This document shows, in pieces, positions 16,504-24,454 of a DNA stretch of 64,000 nucleotides. Source of the stretch: Pseudomonas sp. URIL14HWK12:I12 (GTDB lineage Bacteria > Pseudomonadota > Gammaproteobacteria > Pseudomonadales > Pseudomonadaceae); NCBI RefSeq assembly GCF_003097135.1, contig NZ_QEQL01000006.1, positions 308,729 to 372,728 on the forward strand. The letters run 5' to 3'. Below the pieces are notes generated by a model. The model searched no databases and was not told the origin of the DNA. It worked only from the letters and a program-made list of their open reading frames with translations. Within the stretch, counting starts at the first letter, position 1; the number at the start of each line of letters is the position of its first letter. A program made the position numbers and the translations under genes.

Positions 16504-17163
16504 TCAGACCAGAAGGTCCTCATAGAAGGCCCCATAGGCCTTGCTGGGGTGGCGGATCTGGATTTCCAGAATCCACAGCCCGGACGACGGACGGCCGGTG
16601 TAATCGCCAAGGTCGCCGGCCTTGTAGATCGCGTGGGGGAAATCACTCACGCGGTGGCCCTTGATGTCCAGATTCAGCTGCCAGCCCATCGCACCGGCGC
16701 GCTCACGGGCGAAATCGTACAGCTGCGGGCCCGTAGCACCGGTGCTGCGCCACCGCGCCTCGACCTCGTCGTACAGGGTTTTGGCAGCTGCGGCGCAGGC
16801 GATCATTTCCGGGTCGCTGCCGGTTGTGAAACTGGCGCCCGCATCGCCTTCATGGCCGCCATACACGGCCCCGAGGTCGATGAAGAAGATATCGTGCTCG
16901 CCCAGTACCGGGTCGCCATCGGAACGTTGGTGAAACATCTTCAAGGTGTTTTCCCCAAAGCGCACCAGCAGCGGATGCCAGATACGCGGTGTCTCAAGCT
17001 CCGCCAGCACCTGCTTGCCGATGGCCTGCGCATCGGACTCACGCATGCCGGGTTCGATGCGGGCGGCCAGGCGCTCGATCACCTGCCAGGTAGCAGCCTG
17101 GGCCTGCTGCATGGCGGCAAGGCTGTAATGCTGGCCGGTGGCTTCTTTGGAGTAGGCGGTCAC
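16504..17163 (-). CDS. M24-family metallopeptidase (creatinase fold)
   Basis: A 219-residue pita-bread-fold protein. All five metal-ligand positions of the methionine aminopeptidase family can be placed: Asp in FIDLG, Asp eleven residues later in EGDAG, His in KGHRV, Glu in ILEIQ and Glu in FYEDLLV. A second His falls in DFPHAIY. It lacks the N-terminal domain of prolidase. The GTG at 17163 follows AGGAG; an upstream ATG at 17241 has none. It is a probable cytosolic aminopeptidase with unknown substrate, transcribed on its own and divergent from xseB. Confidence 0.82.
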   Translation of the reverse strand: MTAYSKEATGQHYSLAAMQQAQAATWQVIERLAARIEPGMRESDAQAIGKQVLAELETPRIWHPLLVRFGENTLKMFHQRSDGDPVLGEHDIFFIDLGAVYGGHEGDAGASFTTGSDPEMIACAAAAKTLYDEVEARWRSTGATGPQLYDFARERAGAMGWQLNLDIKGHRVSDFPHAIYKAGDLGDYTGRPSSGLWILEIQIRHPSKAYGAFYEDLLV

Positions 17164-17343
17164 AGTGGCGGCTCCTGGGGCGCGGGATGGCGTAGGGTGC
17201 CTGCGACTATAGCCCCCGCGGCATGGCCGTGCAGCCTTCATTTAGCCACGCGGCGCCTTGCGTACGGCAGCGAGTGATTTGCCCCGCCTGCGCGGCTCTG
17301 CTAACGTCGCGGCCGTTCATAATCGGTTACCGAGGCGCCTAGC

Positions 17344-17586
17344 ATGGCCCGTAAAAAAGCTCCCGTTGACTTCGAAGCGTCCCTGGCGGAATTGCAAACG
17401 CTGGTCGAAAGCCTGGAAAACGGCGAGCTGTCGCTGGAAGACTCCCTGGCCGCCTTCGAAAAGGGCATCGGCCTGACCCGTGATTGCCAGGACGCCCTTA
17501 CCCAGGCCGAGCAGAAAGTGCAGCAACTGCTCGAGCGCGACGGCGAGCTGGTCGAGGCCCCTCTGGACCTGGATGGCGCCGAATGA
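17344..17586 (+). CDS. xseB: Exodeoxyribonuclease VII small subunit
   Basis: An 80-residue helical protein with the family pattern FEASLAELQTLVESLENGELSLEDSL spread over residues 10-36. It partners the XseA large subunit, encoded elsewhere, in degrading single-stranded DNA. Its stop overlaps the ispA start by 4 bp (ATGA), the conserved xseB-ispA-dxs arrangement of gamma-proteobacteria. Confidence 0.95.
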   Translation: MARKKAPVDFEASLAELQTLVESLENGELSLEDSLAAFEKGIGLTRDCQDALTQAEQKVQQLLERDGELVEAPLDLDGAE

Positions 17587-18470
17587 TCGCGCAGTATCAA
17601 GCACTGTGCCAGGCGCGCGTCGACCAGGCACTGGCGACACTGTTTCAGGCACCGCTGGCCGACCTCGCTCGCCTTTACGAAGCCATGCGCTACAGCGTGA
17701 TGAACGGTGGCAAGCGGATACGCCCGCTGTTGGCCTACGGGGCCTGCCAAGCGCTGGGCGCTGCGCCGGAACGAGCCAATGGTGCAGCCTGCGCGGTTGA
17801 GTTGATACACGCCTATTCGCTGGTGCACGACGACCTGCCGGCGATGGACGACGACGACCTGCGCCGCGGCCAGCCCACGACTCACAAGGCTTTCGACGAA
17901 GCCTGTGCGATCCTGGCGGGCGACGGCCTGCAAAGCCTGGCCTTCACCGCCCTCACCTCGCCTGCGCTTGCAGACCTCAGCGATGCCACGCGCCTGGAGA
18001 TGGTCCGCACCCTGGCGTTGGCTGCCGGGCCGGCCGGCATGGTCGGCGGCCAGGCCATCGACCTGGGCTCGGTGGGCAAGCATCTGGACCAAGCGGCACT
18101 GGAGCGCATGCACCGGCACAAGACCGGTGCGCTGATCGAAGCCAGCGTGCGCCTGGGTGCTCTGTCCAGCGAGCGCGCCGACAACGCTGACCTCAATGCG
18201 CTGCAGGCCTATGCCCAGGCCGTGGGGTTGGCCTTTCAGGTGCAGGACGACATCCTCGATGTGGAGAGCGACACTGCCACGTTGGGCAAGCGCCAGGGCG
18301 CCGATATCGCCCGCGACAAGCCGACTTATCCGGCACTTCTAGGGCTGGCCGAGGCCAAAGCCTATGCGCAGGAGTTGCGCGACCAGGCCTTGCATGCACT
18401 GCGCCCCTTCGATGCCGCCGCCGAGCCCCTGCGCGAGCTGGCGCGCTACATCGTCGAGCGCCGCCACTGA
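17583..18470 (+). CDS. ispA: Farnesyl diphosphate synthase
   Basis: A 295-residue all-alpha prenyltransferase that condenses IPP with DMAPP/GPP to farnesyl diphosphate for quinones and undecaprenyl phosphate. The first aspartate-rich motif is DDLPAMDDDDLRRG and the second is FQVQDDILD; GGKRIRP (near residue 40) binds IPP diphosphate. The ATG at 17583 overlaps the xseB stop; an in-frame start at 17484 lies inside xseB and is unlikely. Confidence 0.95.
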   Translation: MIAQYQALCQARVDQALATLFQAPLADLARLYEAMRYSVMNGGKRIRPLLAYGACQALGAAPERANGAACAVELIHAYSLVHDDLPAMDDDDLRRGQPTTHKAFDEACAILAGDGLQSLAFTALTSPALADLSDATRLEMVRTLALAAGPAGMVGGQAIDLGSVGKHLDQAALERMHRHKTGALIEASVRLGALSSERADNADLNALQAYAQAVGLAFQVQDDILDVESDTATLGKRQGADIARDKPTYPALLGLAEAKAYAQELRDQALHALRPFDAAAEPLRELARYIVERRH

Positions 18471-18576
18471 GCCTTCGACGCCTTGGTTGGCCGTCAATCA
18501 GTGCCAGGTAGCTGTTCCCCGGCACTCATTGGGTTAAACTGCGGCCTTTTATACACGCCAAAAAACGACCCGCCTG

Positions 18577-20463
18577 ATGCCTACGACGTTTCAAGAGATT
18601 CCCCGCGAACGCCCGCTCACGCCCCTGCTTGACCGTGCCGCGACACCCGCAGGCCTGCGCCGGCTGGGCGAAGCCGAGCTGGAAGAGCTGGCTGACGAGC
18701 TGCGCCTGGAGCTGCTGTATTCGGTCGGCCTGACGGGCGGGCATTTTGGCGCGGGCCTGGGGGTGATCGAGCTGACCATCGCCCTGCATTACGTCTTCGA
18801 CACCCCCGACGACCGCCTGGTGTGGGACGTCGGCCACCAGGCCTATCCGCACAAGATTCTCACCGAGCGCCGTGAGCGCATGCCCACGCTGCGCCAGAAG
18901 GACGGCCTGGCGGCCTTCCCACGTCGTAGCGAAAGCCCCTTCGACACCTTCGGTGTAGGCCACTCCAGCACGTCGATCAGCGCCGCGCTGGGCATGGCCA
19001 TCGCTGCCCGCCTGCAAGGCAGCGAGCGCAAGTCGATCGCAGTGATCGGCGACGGCGCGTTGACTGCGGGCATGGCCTTCGAGGCCCTGAACCACGCGCC
19101 CGAAGTGAATGCCAACATGCTGGTTATCCTCAACGATAACGACATGTCGATCTCGCGCAACGTCGGCGGGTTGTCCAACTACCTGGCGAAGATCCTTTCC
19201 AGCCGCACCTATGCCAGCATGCGCGAAGGCAGCAAGAAGGTGTTGTCGCGCCTGCCCGGGGCCTGGGAGATCGCCCGGCGCACCGAAGAATACGCCAAGG
19301 GCATGCTGGTGCCCGGCACGCTGTTCGAAGAGCTGGGCTGGAACTACATCGGCCCCATCGATGGCCATGACCTGCCCACGCTGATCGCCACCCTTCGCAA
19401 CATGCGAGACCTCAAGGGCCCGCAGTTCCTGCATATCGTGACCAAGAAGGGCAAGGGGTTCGCGCCAGCGGAGGTCGACCCGATCGAGTATCACGCCATC
19501 ACCAAGCTCGAGCCGCTGAACCCGCCACCTGCACCCAAGAAAGCCGTTGGCCCCAAATACTCTGCGGTGTTTGGCCAATGGCTGTGCGACATGGCCGAGG
19601 CCGACCCGAAACTGGTGGGCATCACGCCGGCGATGAAGGAAGGCTCGGATCTGGTTGCCTTCAGCGAGCGCTTCCCAGAGCGTTACTTCGACGTGGCGAT
19701 CGCCGAGCAACATGCCGTGACGCTGGCCGCCGGCATGGCCTGCGAAGGCGCCAAACCAGTGGTTGCCATCTATTCGACCTTTCTGCAGCGCGCCTACGAC
19801 CAGTTGATTCATGACGTCGCCGTGCAGAATCTCGACGTACTGTTCGCCATCGACCGGGCGGGCCTGGTAGGTGAAGACGGCCCGACCCACGCCGGCAGTT
19901 TCGACCTGTCTTACCTGCGCTGCGTGCCGGGCATGCTGATCATGGCGCCAAGCGATGAGAACGAGCTACGCCTCATGCTCAGCACCGGCTACCACTATCC
20001 AGGCCCGGCAGCGGTGCGCTACCCGAGGGGTAGCGGCCCGAACGCTGTCATCGAAGGTGGCCTGCAGACCCTTGAAATCGGCAAGGGCGTAGTGCGCCGC
20101 CAGGGCCGTAAAGTGGCCGTATTGGTGTTCGGCGTGCAACTGGCCGATGCGCTGGTGGCCGCCGAGGCGCTGGATGCCACGGTGGCAGACATGCGCTTCG
20201 TCAAACCGCTGGATGAAGCGCTGGTTCTCGAACTGGCAGGCAGCCACGAGTTGCTGGTCACGGTGGAAGAGAACGCAGTGATGGGTGGCGCTGGCAGTGC
20301 AGTGGGCGAATTCCTGGCCCGTGAGGGTATGGCCAAACCGCTGTTGCATCTGGGGCTGCCAGACCTCTATGTCGAACACGCCAAGCCGGCACAGATGCTC
20401 GCCGAGTGCGGGTTGGACGCCGCCGGGATCGAAGCGGCCATCCGCCAGCGCCTGGCGAAGTGA
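18577..20463 (+). CDS. dxs: 1-deoxy-D-xylulose-5-phosphate synthase
   Basis: A 628-residue thiamine-diphosphate enzyme that condenses pyruvate and glyceraldehyde-3-phosphate, the first step of the MEP isoprenoid pathway. The TPP/Mg motif is GDGALTAGMAFEALNHA, the substrate-region His lies in VGHSSTSISAALG, and the catalytic Glu in VAIAEQHAVTLAAG. A transketolase-like C-terminal domain follows. Length is normal for the family. It lies 106 bp after ispA and so may have its own promoter. It ends at a hairpin shared with the convergent ribA. Confidence 0.96.
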   Translation: MPTTFQEIPRERPLTPLLDRAATPAGLRRLGEAELEELADELRLELLYSVGLTGGHFGAGLGVIELTIALHYVFDTPDDRLVWDVGHQAYPHKILTERRERMPTLRQKDGLAAFPRRSESPFDTFGVGHSSTSISAALGMAIAARLQGSERKSIAVIGDGALTAGMAFEALNHAPEVNANMLVILNDNDMSISRNVGGLSNYLAKILSSRTYASMREGSKKVLSRLPGAWEIARRTEEYAKGMLVPGTLFEELGWNYIGPIDGHDLPTLIATLRNMRDLKGPQFLHIVTKKGKGFAPAEVDPIEYHAITKLEPLNPPPAPKKAVGPKYSAVFGQWLCDMAEADPKLVGITPAMKEGSDLVAFSERFPERYFDVAIAEQHAVTLAAGMACEGAKPVVAIYSTFLQRAYDQLIHDVAVQNLDVLFAIDRAGLVGEDGPTHAGSFDLSYLRCVPGMLIMAPSDENELRLMLSTGYHYPGPAAVRYPRGSGPNAVIEGGLQTLEIGKGVVRRQGRKVAVLVFGVQLADALVAAEALDATVADMRFVKPLDEALVLELAGSHELLVTVEENAVMGGAGSAVGEFLAREGMAKPLLHLGLPDLYVEHAKPAQMLAECGLDAAGIEAAIRQRLAK

Positions 20464-20470
20464 CCGCACG

Positions 20471-20493
20471 CCCGCCAGCACTTAGCTGGCGGG
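20471..20493. terminator. Shared hairpin between convergent dxs and ribA
   Basis: A perfect 9-bp stem (CCCGCCAGC / GCTGGCGGG) with loop ACTTA. The ribA stop codon (20482-20484) is in the loop and the last ribA codons form one arm. It can form in both transcripts; U tracts are poor in both directions. Confidence 0.6.
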
Positions 20494-21081
20494 TGTTCCC
20501 ATCATGTGCCCCAATTTCACGGCTTTGGTCGCCAGGTAGTACTTGTTGTGCGGGTTGTGCCCGGTATGCAACGGCACACGCTCGGCCACAGCTACGCCCA
20601 AGTCGGCCAATGCCTGGACCTTGCGCGGGTTGTTGGTCATCAGGCGCATGGCCTTGACGCCCAGGTGCTCGAGCATCGGCTGCACGATGCGGTAATCGCG
20701 CTGGTCGGCAGCGAAGCCCAGGCGCTCGTTCGCCTCGACCGTGTCAGCACCGCCATCCTGCAACTCATAGGCGCGGATCTTGTTCAGCAGCCCGATCCCG
20801 CGCCCTTCCTGGCGCAGGTAAAGCAGCACGCCGCGGCCTTCGTGGGCGATGGCCTGCAGGGCCGCTTCCAATTGCGAACCACAATCGCAACGCTGGCTGA
20901 ACAGCGCATCCCCCGTAAGGCACTCTGAATGCAAACGGCCCAGTACCGGCGCACCGTCGGCGATATCACCCAACGTCAGGGCTACATGCTCTCGCCCGCT
21001 TTGCTCTTCTCGAAAGCCATGCATGGTGAAGGTGGCAAAGGGGGTCGGCAGTTGGCAGGCGGCAACGAACGCAACAGGCAC
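20482..21081 (-). CDS. ribA: GTP cyclohydrolase II
   Basis: A 199-residue enzyme opening GTP to the pyrimidine precursor of riboflavin. The zinc cysteines (CLTGDALFSQRCDCGSQL) and the GTP-binding EGRGIGL loop are intact. A GTG start at 21081, preceded by AGGAG at 7-bp spacing, gives the normal N-terminus (VPVAFVAACQLPTPFATF). This standalone protein matters because the RibA-like domain of ribBA nearby lacks the zinc cysteines. Confidence 0.95.
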   Translation of the reverse strand: MPVAFVAACQLPTPFATFTMHGFREEQSGREHVALTLGDIADGAPVLGRLHSECLTGDALFSQRCDCGSQLEAALQAIAHEGRGVLLYLRQEGRGIGLLNKIRAYELQDGGADTVEANERLGFAADQRDYRIVQPMLEHLGVKAMRLMTNNPRKVQALADLGVAVAERVPLHTGHNPHNKYYLATKAVKLGHMMGTPAS

Positions 21082-21145
21082 AGGGCGCTCCTGAACGGGC
21101 TTGAAAGGAAAGTGTGACAGTGTAACAGCAGCCTGGGCCAGAGGC

Positions 21146-21910
21146 TTATTCCAAATTATTGGGCACACCTATCGAAGCGCTCGATCCAGGCCTGGCGGCG
21201 CCCTCGAAGGGGTAAGGTTGCCTCCATCGGCCGAAGATCGGGCGAAGCGCACCGGCTGGGACCAATTCGTCCATGCGCCGGTCGAACACCTCACGCAGCC
21301 GCTGGCCATCGGCGGTGTTGGCGAACCCCAAGTACAGCGGCAACTCTGCCAGGTGGCTCAGCCGGTAATCCTGCGGGTTGGCTGCGGCCTGAAGAATCAC
21401 GTCTATCTCGCTCAGTGCATCGACGTAGTAGTCGATACGGCCCTTGTCGAGCATCTGCAGGATACCCGTGCGACGCTGCACTTCTTGGAAACTCCGAACA
21501 CCGGGCAGGTAGCGCTGCAATTCGTAGCCGTACACCCAGGCCAGCCGATAGTCGCCCAATCGCCCGCGGTCCGGTGCTGGTTTGCCGGAGGCTCTCAGGG
21601 CATAGATGTGATCGATGTCGTAGTTCCAGCGCGGGTACAGCCCCTCGCGTTCCTTCTGGTAGGAGCCCACCCAGATATCGGCGTGGCCCTCTCGCACCAG
21701 CCCAAGCGAACGCACATACAGGTCGGTGCGCGGCTGTACCCGGTAACCGGCCGGTTCGAAGATCGCCCGCAGCAGGTCCCAGGCAAGGCCGGTGCCGTCG
21801 GCGTTGGTGTAGTCGGCCCACTCCTTGCTCACCACCCGGACAGTGGCCGGCTCAGCCCGGCCCAGCAGCGGTATGCTCATGAGCAATACCAGCCAGATCC
21901 ATTTAGCCAC
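21146..21910 (-). CDS. Orphan family-3 solute-binding-like periplasmic protein
   Basis: A 254-residue protein starting at a GTG (21910, preceded by GGGAG). A signal peptide (about 1-20, WIWLVLLMSIPLLGRAE) precedes a substrate-binding family-3 fold (VRVVSKEWADYTNADGTGLAWDLLRAIF). There are no ABC permease or ATPase genes nearby. It resembles the many Pseudomonas orphan binding proteins near sensor or metabolic genes. Placement at the tail of the riboflavin-thiamine-pgpA row, 17 bp from pgpA, suggests co-transcription. Ligand unknown. Confidence 0.8.
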   Translation of the reverse strand: MAKWIWLVLLMSIPLLGRAEPATVRVVSKEWADYTNADGTGLAWDLLRAIFEPAGYRVQPRTDLYVRSLGLVREGHADIWVGSYQKEREGLYPRWNYDIDHIYALRASGKPAPDRGRLGDYRLAWVYGYELQRYLPGVRSFQEVQRRTGILQMLDKGRIDYYVDALSEIDVILQAAANPQDYRLSHLAELPLYLGFANTADGQRLREVFDRRMDELVPAGALRPIFGRWRQPYPFEGAARPGSSASIGVPNNLE

Positions 21911-21927
21911 CTTCGACTCCCTGCCGA

Positions 21928-22431
21928 TCAGCCTACTGCCCAGACAATCACTTGCATGCTGGCCCACGCAAACACCCCGGCGAGTACGTCATCGAGCATG
22001 ATGCCCACACCGCCATGCACGTGCCGGTCGATCCAGCGGATCGGCCAAGGCTTGAGAATATCGAAGAAGCGGAACACCAAAAACCCGACCAGCAGCCAGT
22101 ACCAGCCGGCAGGCACTAGCCAGAGGGTGATCCACATCCCTACAATCTCATCCCAGACAATGCCCTCGTGGTCGTGAACACGCAGGTCATCGGCGACCTT
22201 GCCACACAGCCAGAAGCCGAACAGCATCGACACGCCGAGCATCAGCCAGTAGCCCCAATCGGGTAGCATCTGCCACAGCGGAATGAACGGGATGGCCACC
22301 AGCGACCCCCAGGTGCCGGGGGCCTTGGGCAAGGTCCCGGAGCCGAAGCCGAAGGCGATGAAGTGCCAGGGGTTACGCCATACCGAGGGCGGTACGAATT
22401 CGCCAGGCACCTGATGAGGATGTTCGCTCAC
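21928..22431 (-). CDS. pgpA: Phosphatidylglycerophosphatase A
   Basis: A 167-residue inner-membrane phosphatase converting phosphatidylglycerophosphate to phosphatidylglycerol. The family motifs FGSGTLPKAPGTWGS, WDEIVGMWI and FDILKPWPI are present, with about four membrane helices. Its start overlaps the thiL stop by 4 bp, the usual thiL-pgpA coupling. Confidence 0.95.
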   Translation of the reverse strand: MSEHPHQVPGEFVPPSVWRNPWHFIAFGFGSGTLPKAPGTWGSLVAIPFIPLWQMLPDWGYWLMLGVSMLFGFWLCGKVADDLRVHDHEGIVWDEIVGMWITLWLVPAGWYWLLVGFLVFRFFDILKPWPIRWIDRHVHGGVGIMLDDVLAGVFAWASMQVIVWAVG

Positions 22432-23393
22432 AGGGTCTCCTGAAAGTGTTGATAGCCACGCACGGCCGGAGTGATGTCCAGCCCTGCCTCATCGACCAGT
22501 TGGACGCCCTGCCCGGCCACTACCTGGCCGATCGGCAGGATCGGCCAGCCCGCCGCTTGCAAAGGCGTGAGCGCATGGCCGGGCAGGCTGAACGCCAAGA
22601 TATAGTCGTCACCGCCGGCCAGTGCCGCCTGCAATGCAGCAGGCTCGCCCAGCACAGCCCGTAAGGCATCAGACACTGGCACCCGTGATCGTTCGATTAG
22701 AATGGCCACCCCCGAGGCTTGCGCAATGTGCCCAGCGTCGGCGAGCAACCCGTCAGAGATGTCGAGTGCAGCACTGGCGTACCCGCGCAATGCCTGGCCC
22801 AATAGCAGTTGAGGCTGGGGCGACCAGTAACGGGCCAGCAGTGGCTCAGCCAGCTCGGGCGGGGCCTGGCGCTGGCCCAGCACGAGCGGCAAGGCCCCGG
22901 CAGCGTCGCCCAACGGGCCACCGACACAGAACAACTCGCCAGCACGGGCACCGGAGCGCAATAGCGCCCCGCCAGAAGGCACACTGCCAAAAACGGTGAG
23001 AGTCAGGCTCAGCGGGCCGCGGGTGGTGTCGCCCCCTATCAACCGCAAGGCGCAGCGCTGCGCCATGTGCGACAGGCCCGCCGCATAGCGCTCCAGCCAC
23101 TGGGCAGAAAACGCAGGCAGGGTCAGGGCGAGGGTAAAGCCCAACGGCCGGGCGCCCATTGCGGCCAGGTCACTGGCGGCCACGGCCAGTGAACGCTGGC
23201 CTAGCAGAAACGGGTCGGCCCCCTCGGGGAAATGGACACCGCTGACCAGCGTGTCGGTGGACACCGCCAGTTGCTCGCCCGCCAGGGGAGCCAGCAAGGC
23301 ACAATCGTCGCCAATGCCTAAAGCAACTTCGCCGCCGTGCCCAGCACAGGGCGCGGCGGCGAAGTAACGGCCGATGAGTTCGAACTCACCCAT
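22428..23393 (-). CDS. thiL: Thiamine-monophosphate kinase
   Basis: A 321-residue kinase phosphorylating thiamine monophosphate to thiamine diphosphate. The N-terminal MGEFELIGRYF motif, ALGIGDDCALL metal/ATP loop, STDTLVSGVHF and AALDISDGLLAD motifs match ThiL of the PurM-like superfamily. It lies 11 bp after nusB and is coupled to pgpA. Confidence 0.95.
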   Translation of the reverse strand: MGEFELIGRYFAAAPCAGHGGEVALGIGDDCALLAPLAGEQLAVSTDTLVSGVHFPEGADPFLLGQRSLAVAASDLAAMGARPLGFTLALTLPAFSAQWLERYAAGLSHMAQRCALRLIGGDTTRGPLSLTLTVFGSVPSGGALLRSGARAGELFCVGGPLGDAAGALPLVLGQRQAPPELAEPLLARYWSPQPQLLLGQALRGYASAALDISDGLLADAGHIAQASGVAILIERSRVPVSDALRAVLGEPAALQAALAGGDDYILAFSLPGHALTPLQAAGWPILPIGQVVAGQGVQLVDEAGLDITPAVRGYQHFQETL

Positions 23394-23404
23394 AATTGCG
23401 GCAC

Positions 23405-23902
23405 TCAGCGCTTGTTCGCCTTCACTTCAGGCCCACGCAGTTGTGGCGCGAGCTTGTCGAGTACACCGTTGACGAATTTGTGGCCGTCGGTGGAGCCAAA
23501 CAGCTTGGCCAGCTCGATGCCCTCGTTGATCACCACGCGGTAAGGCACGTCGACCCGCTTGAGCATTTCGAAGGTGGAGAGCCGCAGCACGGCCAGCTCG
23601 ACCGGGTCGAGCTCGTCCAGGGCCAGGTCGAGGCATGGCACCAAAGCGGCGTCGATTTCGGTTTTGCTTGCCGGAACACCGTGCAGAATCTCGCGGAAAT
23701 AGGCGCCGTCGACATCGGAGAAATCGTTGTCGACACGAAACTGGGCCTCGATCTCGTTGAGCGAATGCCCTGCCAACTGCCACTGGTACAGTGCCTGCGT
23801 CGCCAACTTGCGGGCCTCCCGGCGCCGTGCGGAACGGTTCTTGGCTTGGGCGGGGTCGAGCGGGCTGCGCGGGTTGAAGCGCTCGTTGTCGTCGTTGCTC
23901 AC
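23405..23902 (-). CDS. nusB: Transcription antitermination factor NusB
   Basis: A 165-residue helical RNA-binding protein that with S10 (NusE) forms the rRNA antitermination complex. The Arg-rich RSARRREARKLATQALYQW segment and the LRLSTFEML and YRVVINEGIELAK motifs are typical. Its start overlaps the ribH stop by 4 bp, the classic ribH-nusB pair. Confidence 0.95.
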   Translation of the reverse strand: MSNDDNERFNPRSPLDPAQAKNRSARRREARKLATQALYQWQLAGHSLNEIEAQFRVDNDFSDVDGAYFREILHGVPASKTEIDAALVPCLDLALDELDPVELAVLRLSTFEMLKRVDVPYRVVINEGIELAKLFGSTDGHKFVNGVLDKLAPQLRGPEVKANKR

Positions 23903-24375
23903 TTGGCCTCCAACTGCCCGAGCAGGCTGACCATTTCAAGGGCTGACAAAGCGGCTTCAGCGCCCTTGTTGCCGGCCTTGGTGCCAGAACGCTCGATGGC
24001 TTGCTCGATCGAATCGACGGTCAGCACGCCGAAGGCGACGGGCAGGCCGAATTCCATGGACACCTGGGCCAGGCCCTTGGTGCATTCACCGGCAACGTAT
24101 TCGAAGTGCGGCGTGCCGCCCCGAATGACCGCGCCCAGCGCGACGATAGCGTCGTAGTCACCCTGCTGGGCGACCTTCTGCGCTACCAGTGGGATTTCGA
24201 AGGCGCCAGGGGCACGGATGATGGTGATGTCGCTTTCACTCACGCCATGGCGAACCAGGGCATCGATGGCGCCACTGACCAGGCTTTCGACGACGAAGCT
24301 GTTGAAGCGGCCGACCACCAGGGCAAAGCGACCTTTGGGGGCGATGAAAGTACCTTCGATGGTCTTCACGGTCAT
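23899..24375 (-). CDS. ribH: 6,7-dimethyl-8-ribityllumazine synthase
   Basis: A 158-residue lumazine synthase, penultimate step of riboflavin synthesis. Motifs include GRFNSFVVESLVSGAI, the substrate-binding APGAFEIPL, and GAVIRGGTPHFEYV with the catalytic His. The ATG at 24375 is chosen; a longer frame to 24411 begins inside a hairpin loop (24399-24420) and adds residues without family similarity. Confidence 0.95.
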   Translation of the reverse strand: MTVKTIEGTFIAPKGRFALVVGRFNSFVVESLVSGAIDALVRHGVSESDITIIRAPGAFEIPLVAQKVAQQGDYDAIVALGAVIRGGTPHFEYVAGECTKGLAQVSMEFGLPVAFGVLTVDSIEQAIERSGTKAGNKGAEAALSALEMVSLLGQLEAK

Positions 24376-24398
24376 TGCGGGTCTCGTATTTAAAGAGC

Positions 24399-24420
24399 CG
24401 GGCCGCATCATTGCGGCCCG
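24399..24420 (-). other. Strong hairpin between ribBA and ribH
   Basis: A perfect 9-bp stem (CGGGCCGCA / TGCGGCCCG) with a TCAT loop lies in the 79-bp gap between ribBA and ribH. No clear U tract follows. It may be a partial terminator or a processing stem that sets ribH-nusB levels relative to ribBA. Confidence 0.5.
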
Positions 24421-24454
24421 TGGGAGAGTAGATGCAAGCAGCGCCGGGCGCCGC

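Noticed and set aside
16504..17163. M24 protein suspected of being a degenerate pseudo-peptidase because of its short length
   Set aside because: All five metal-ligand positions and the second active-site His can be placed with correct spacing.
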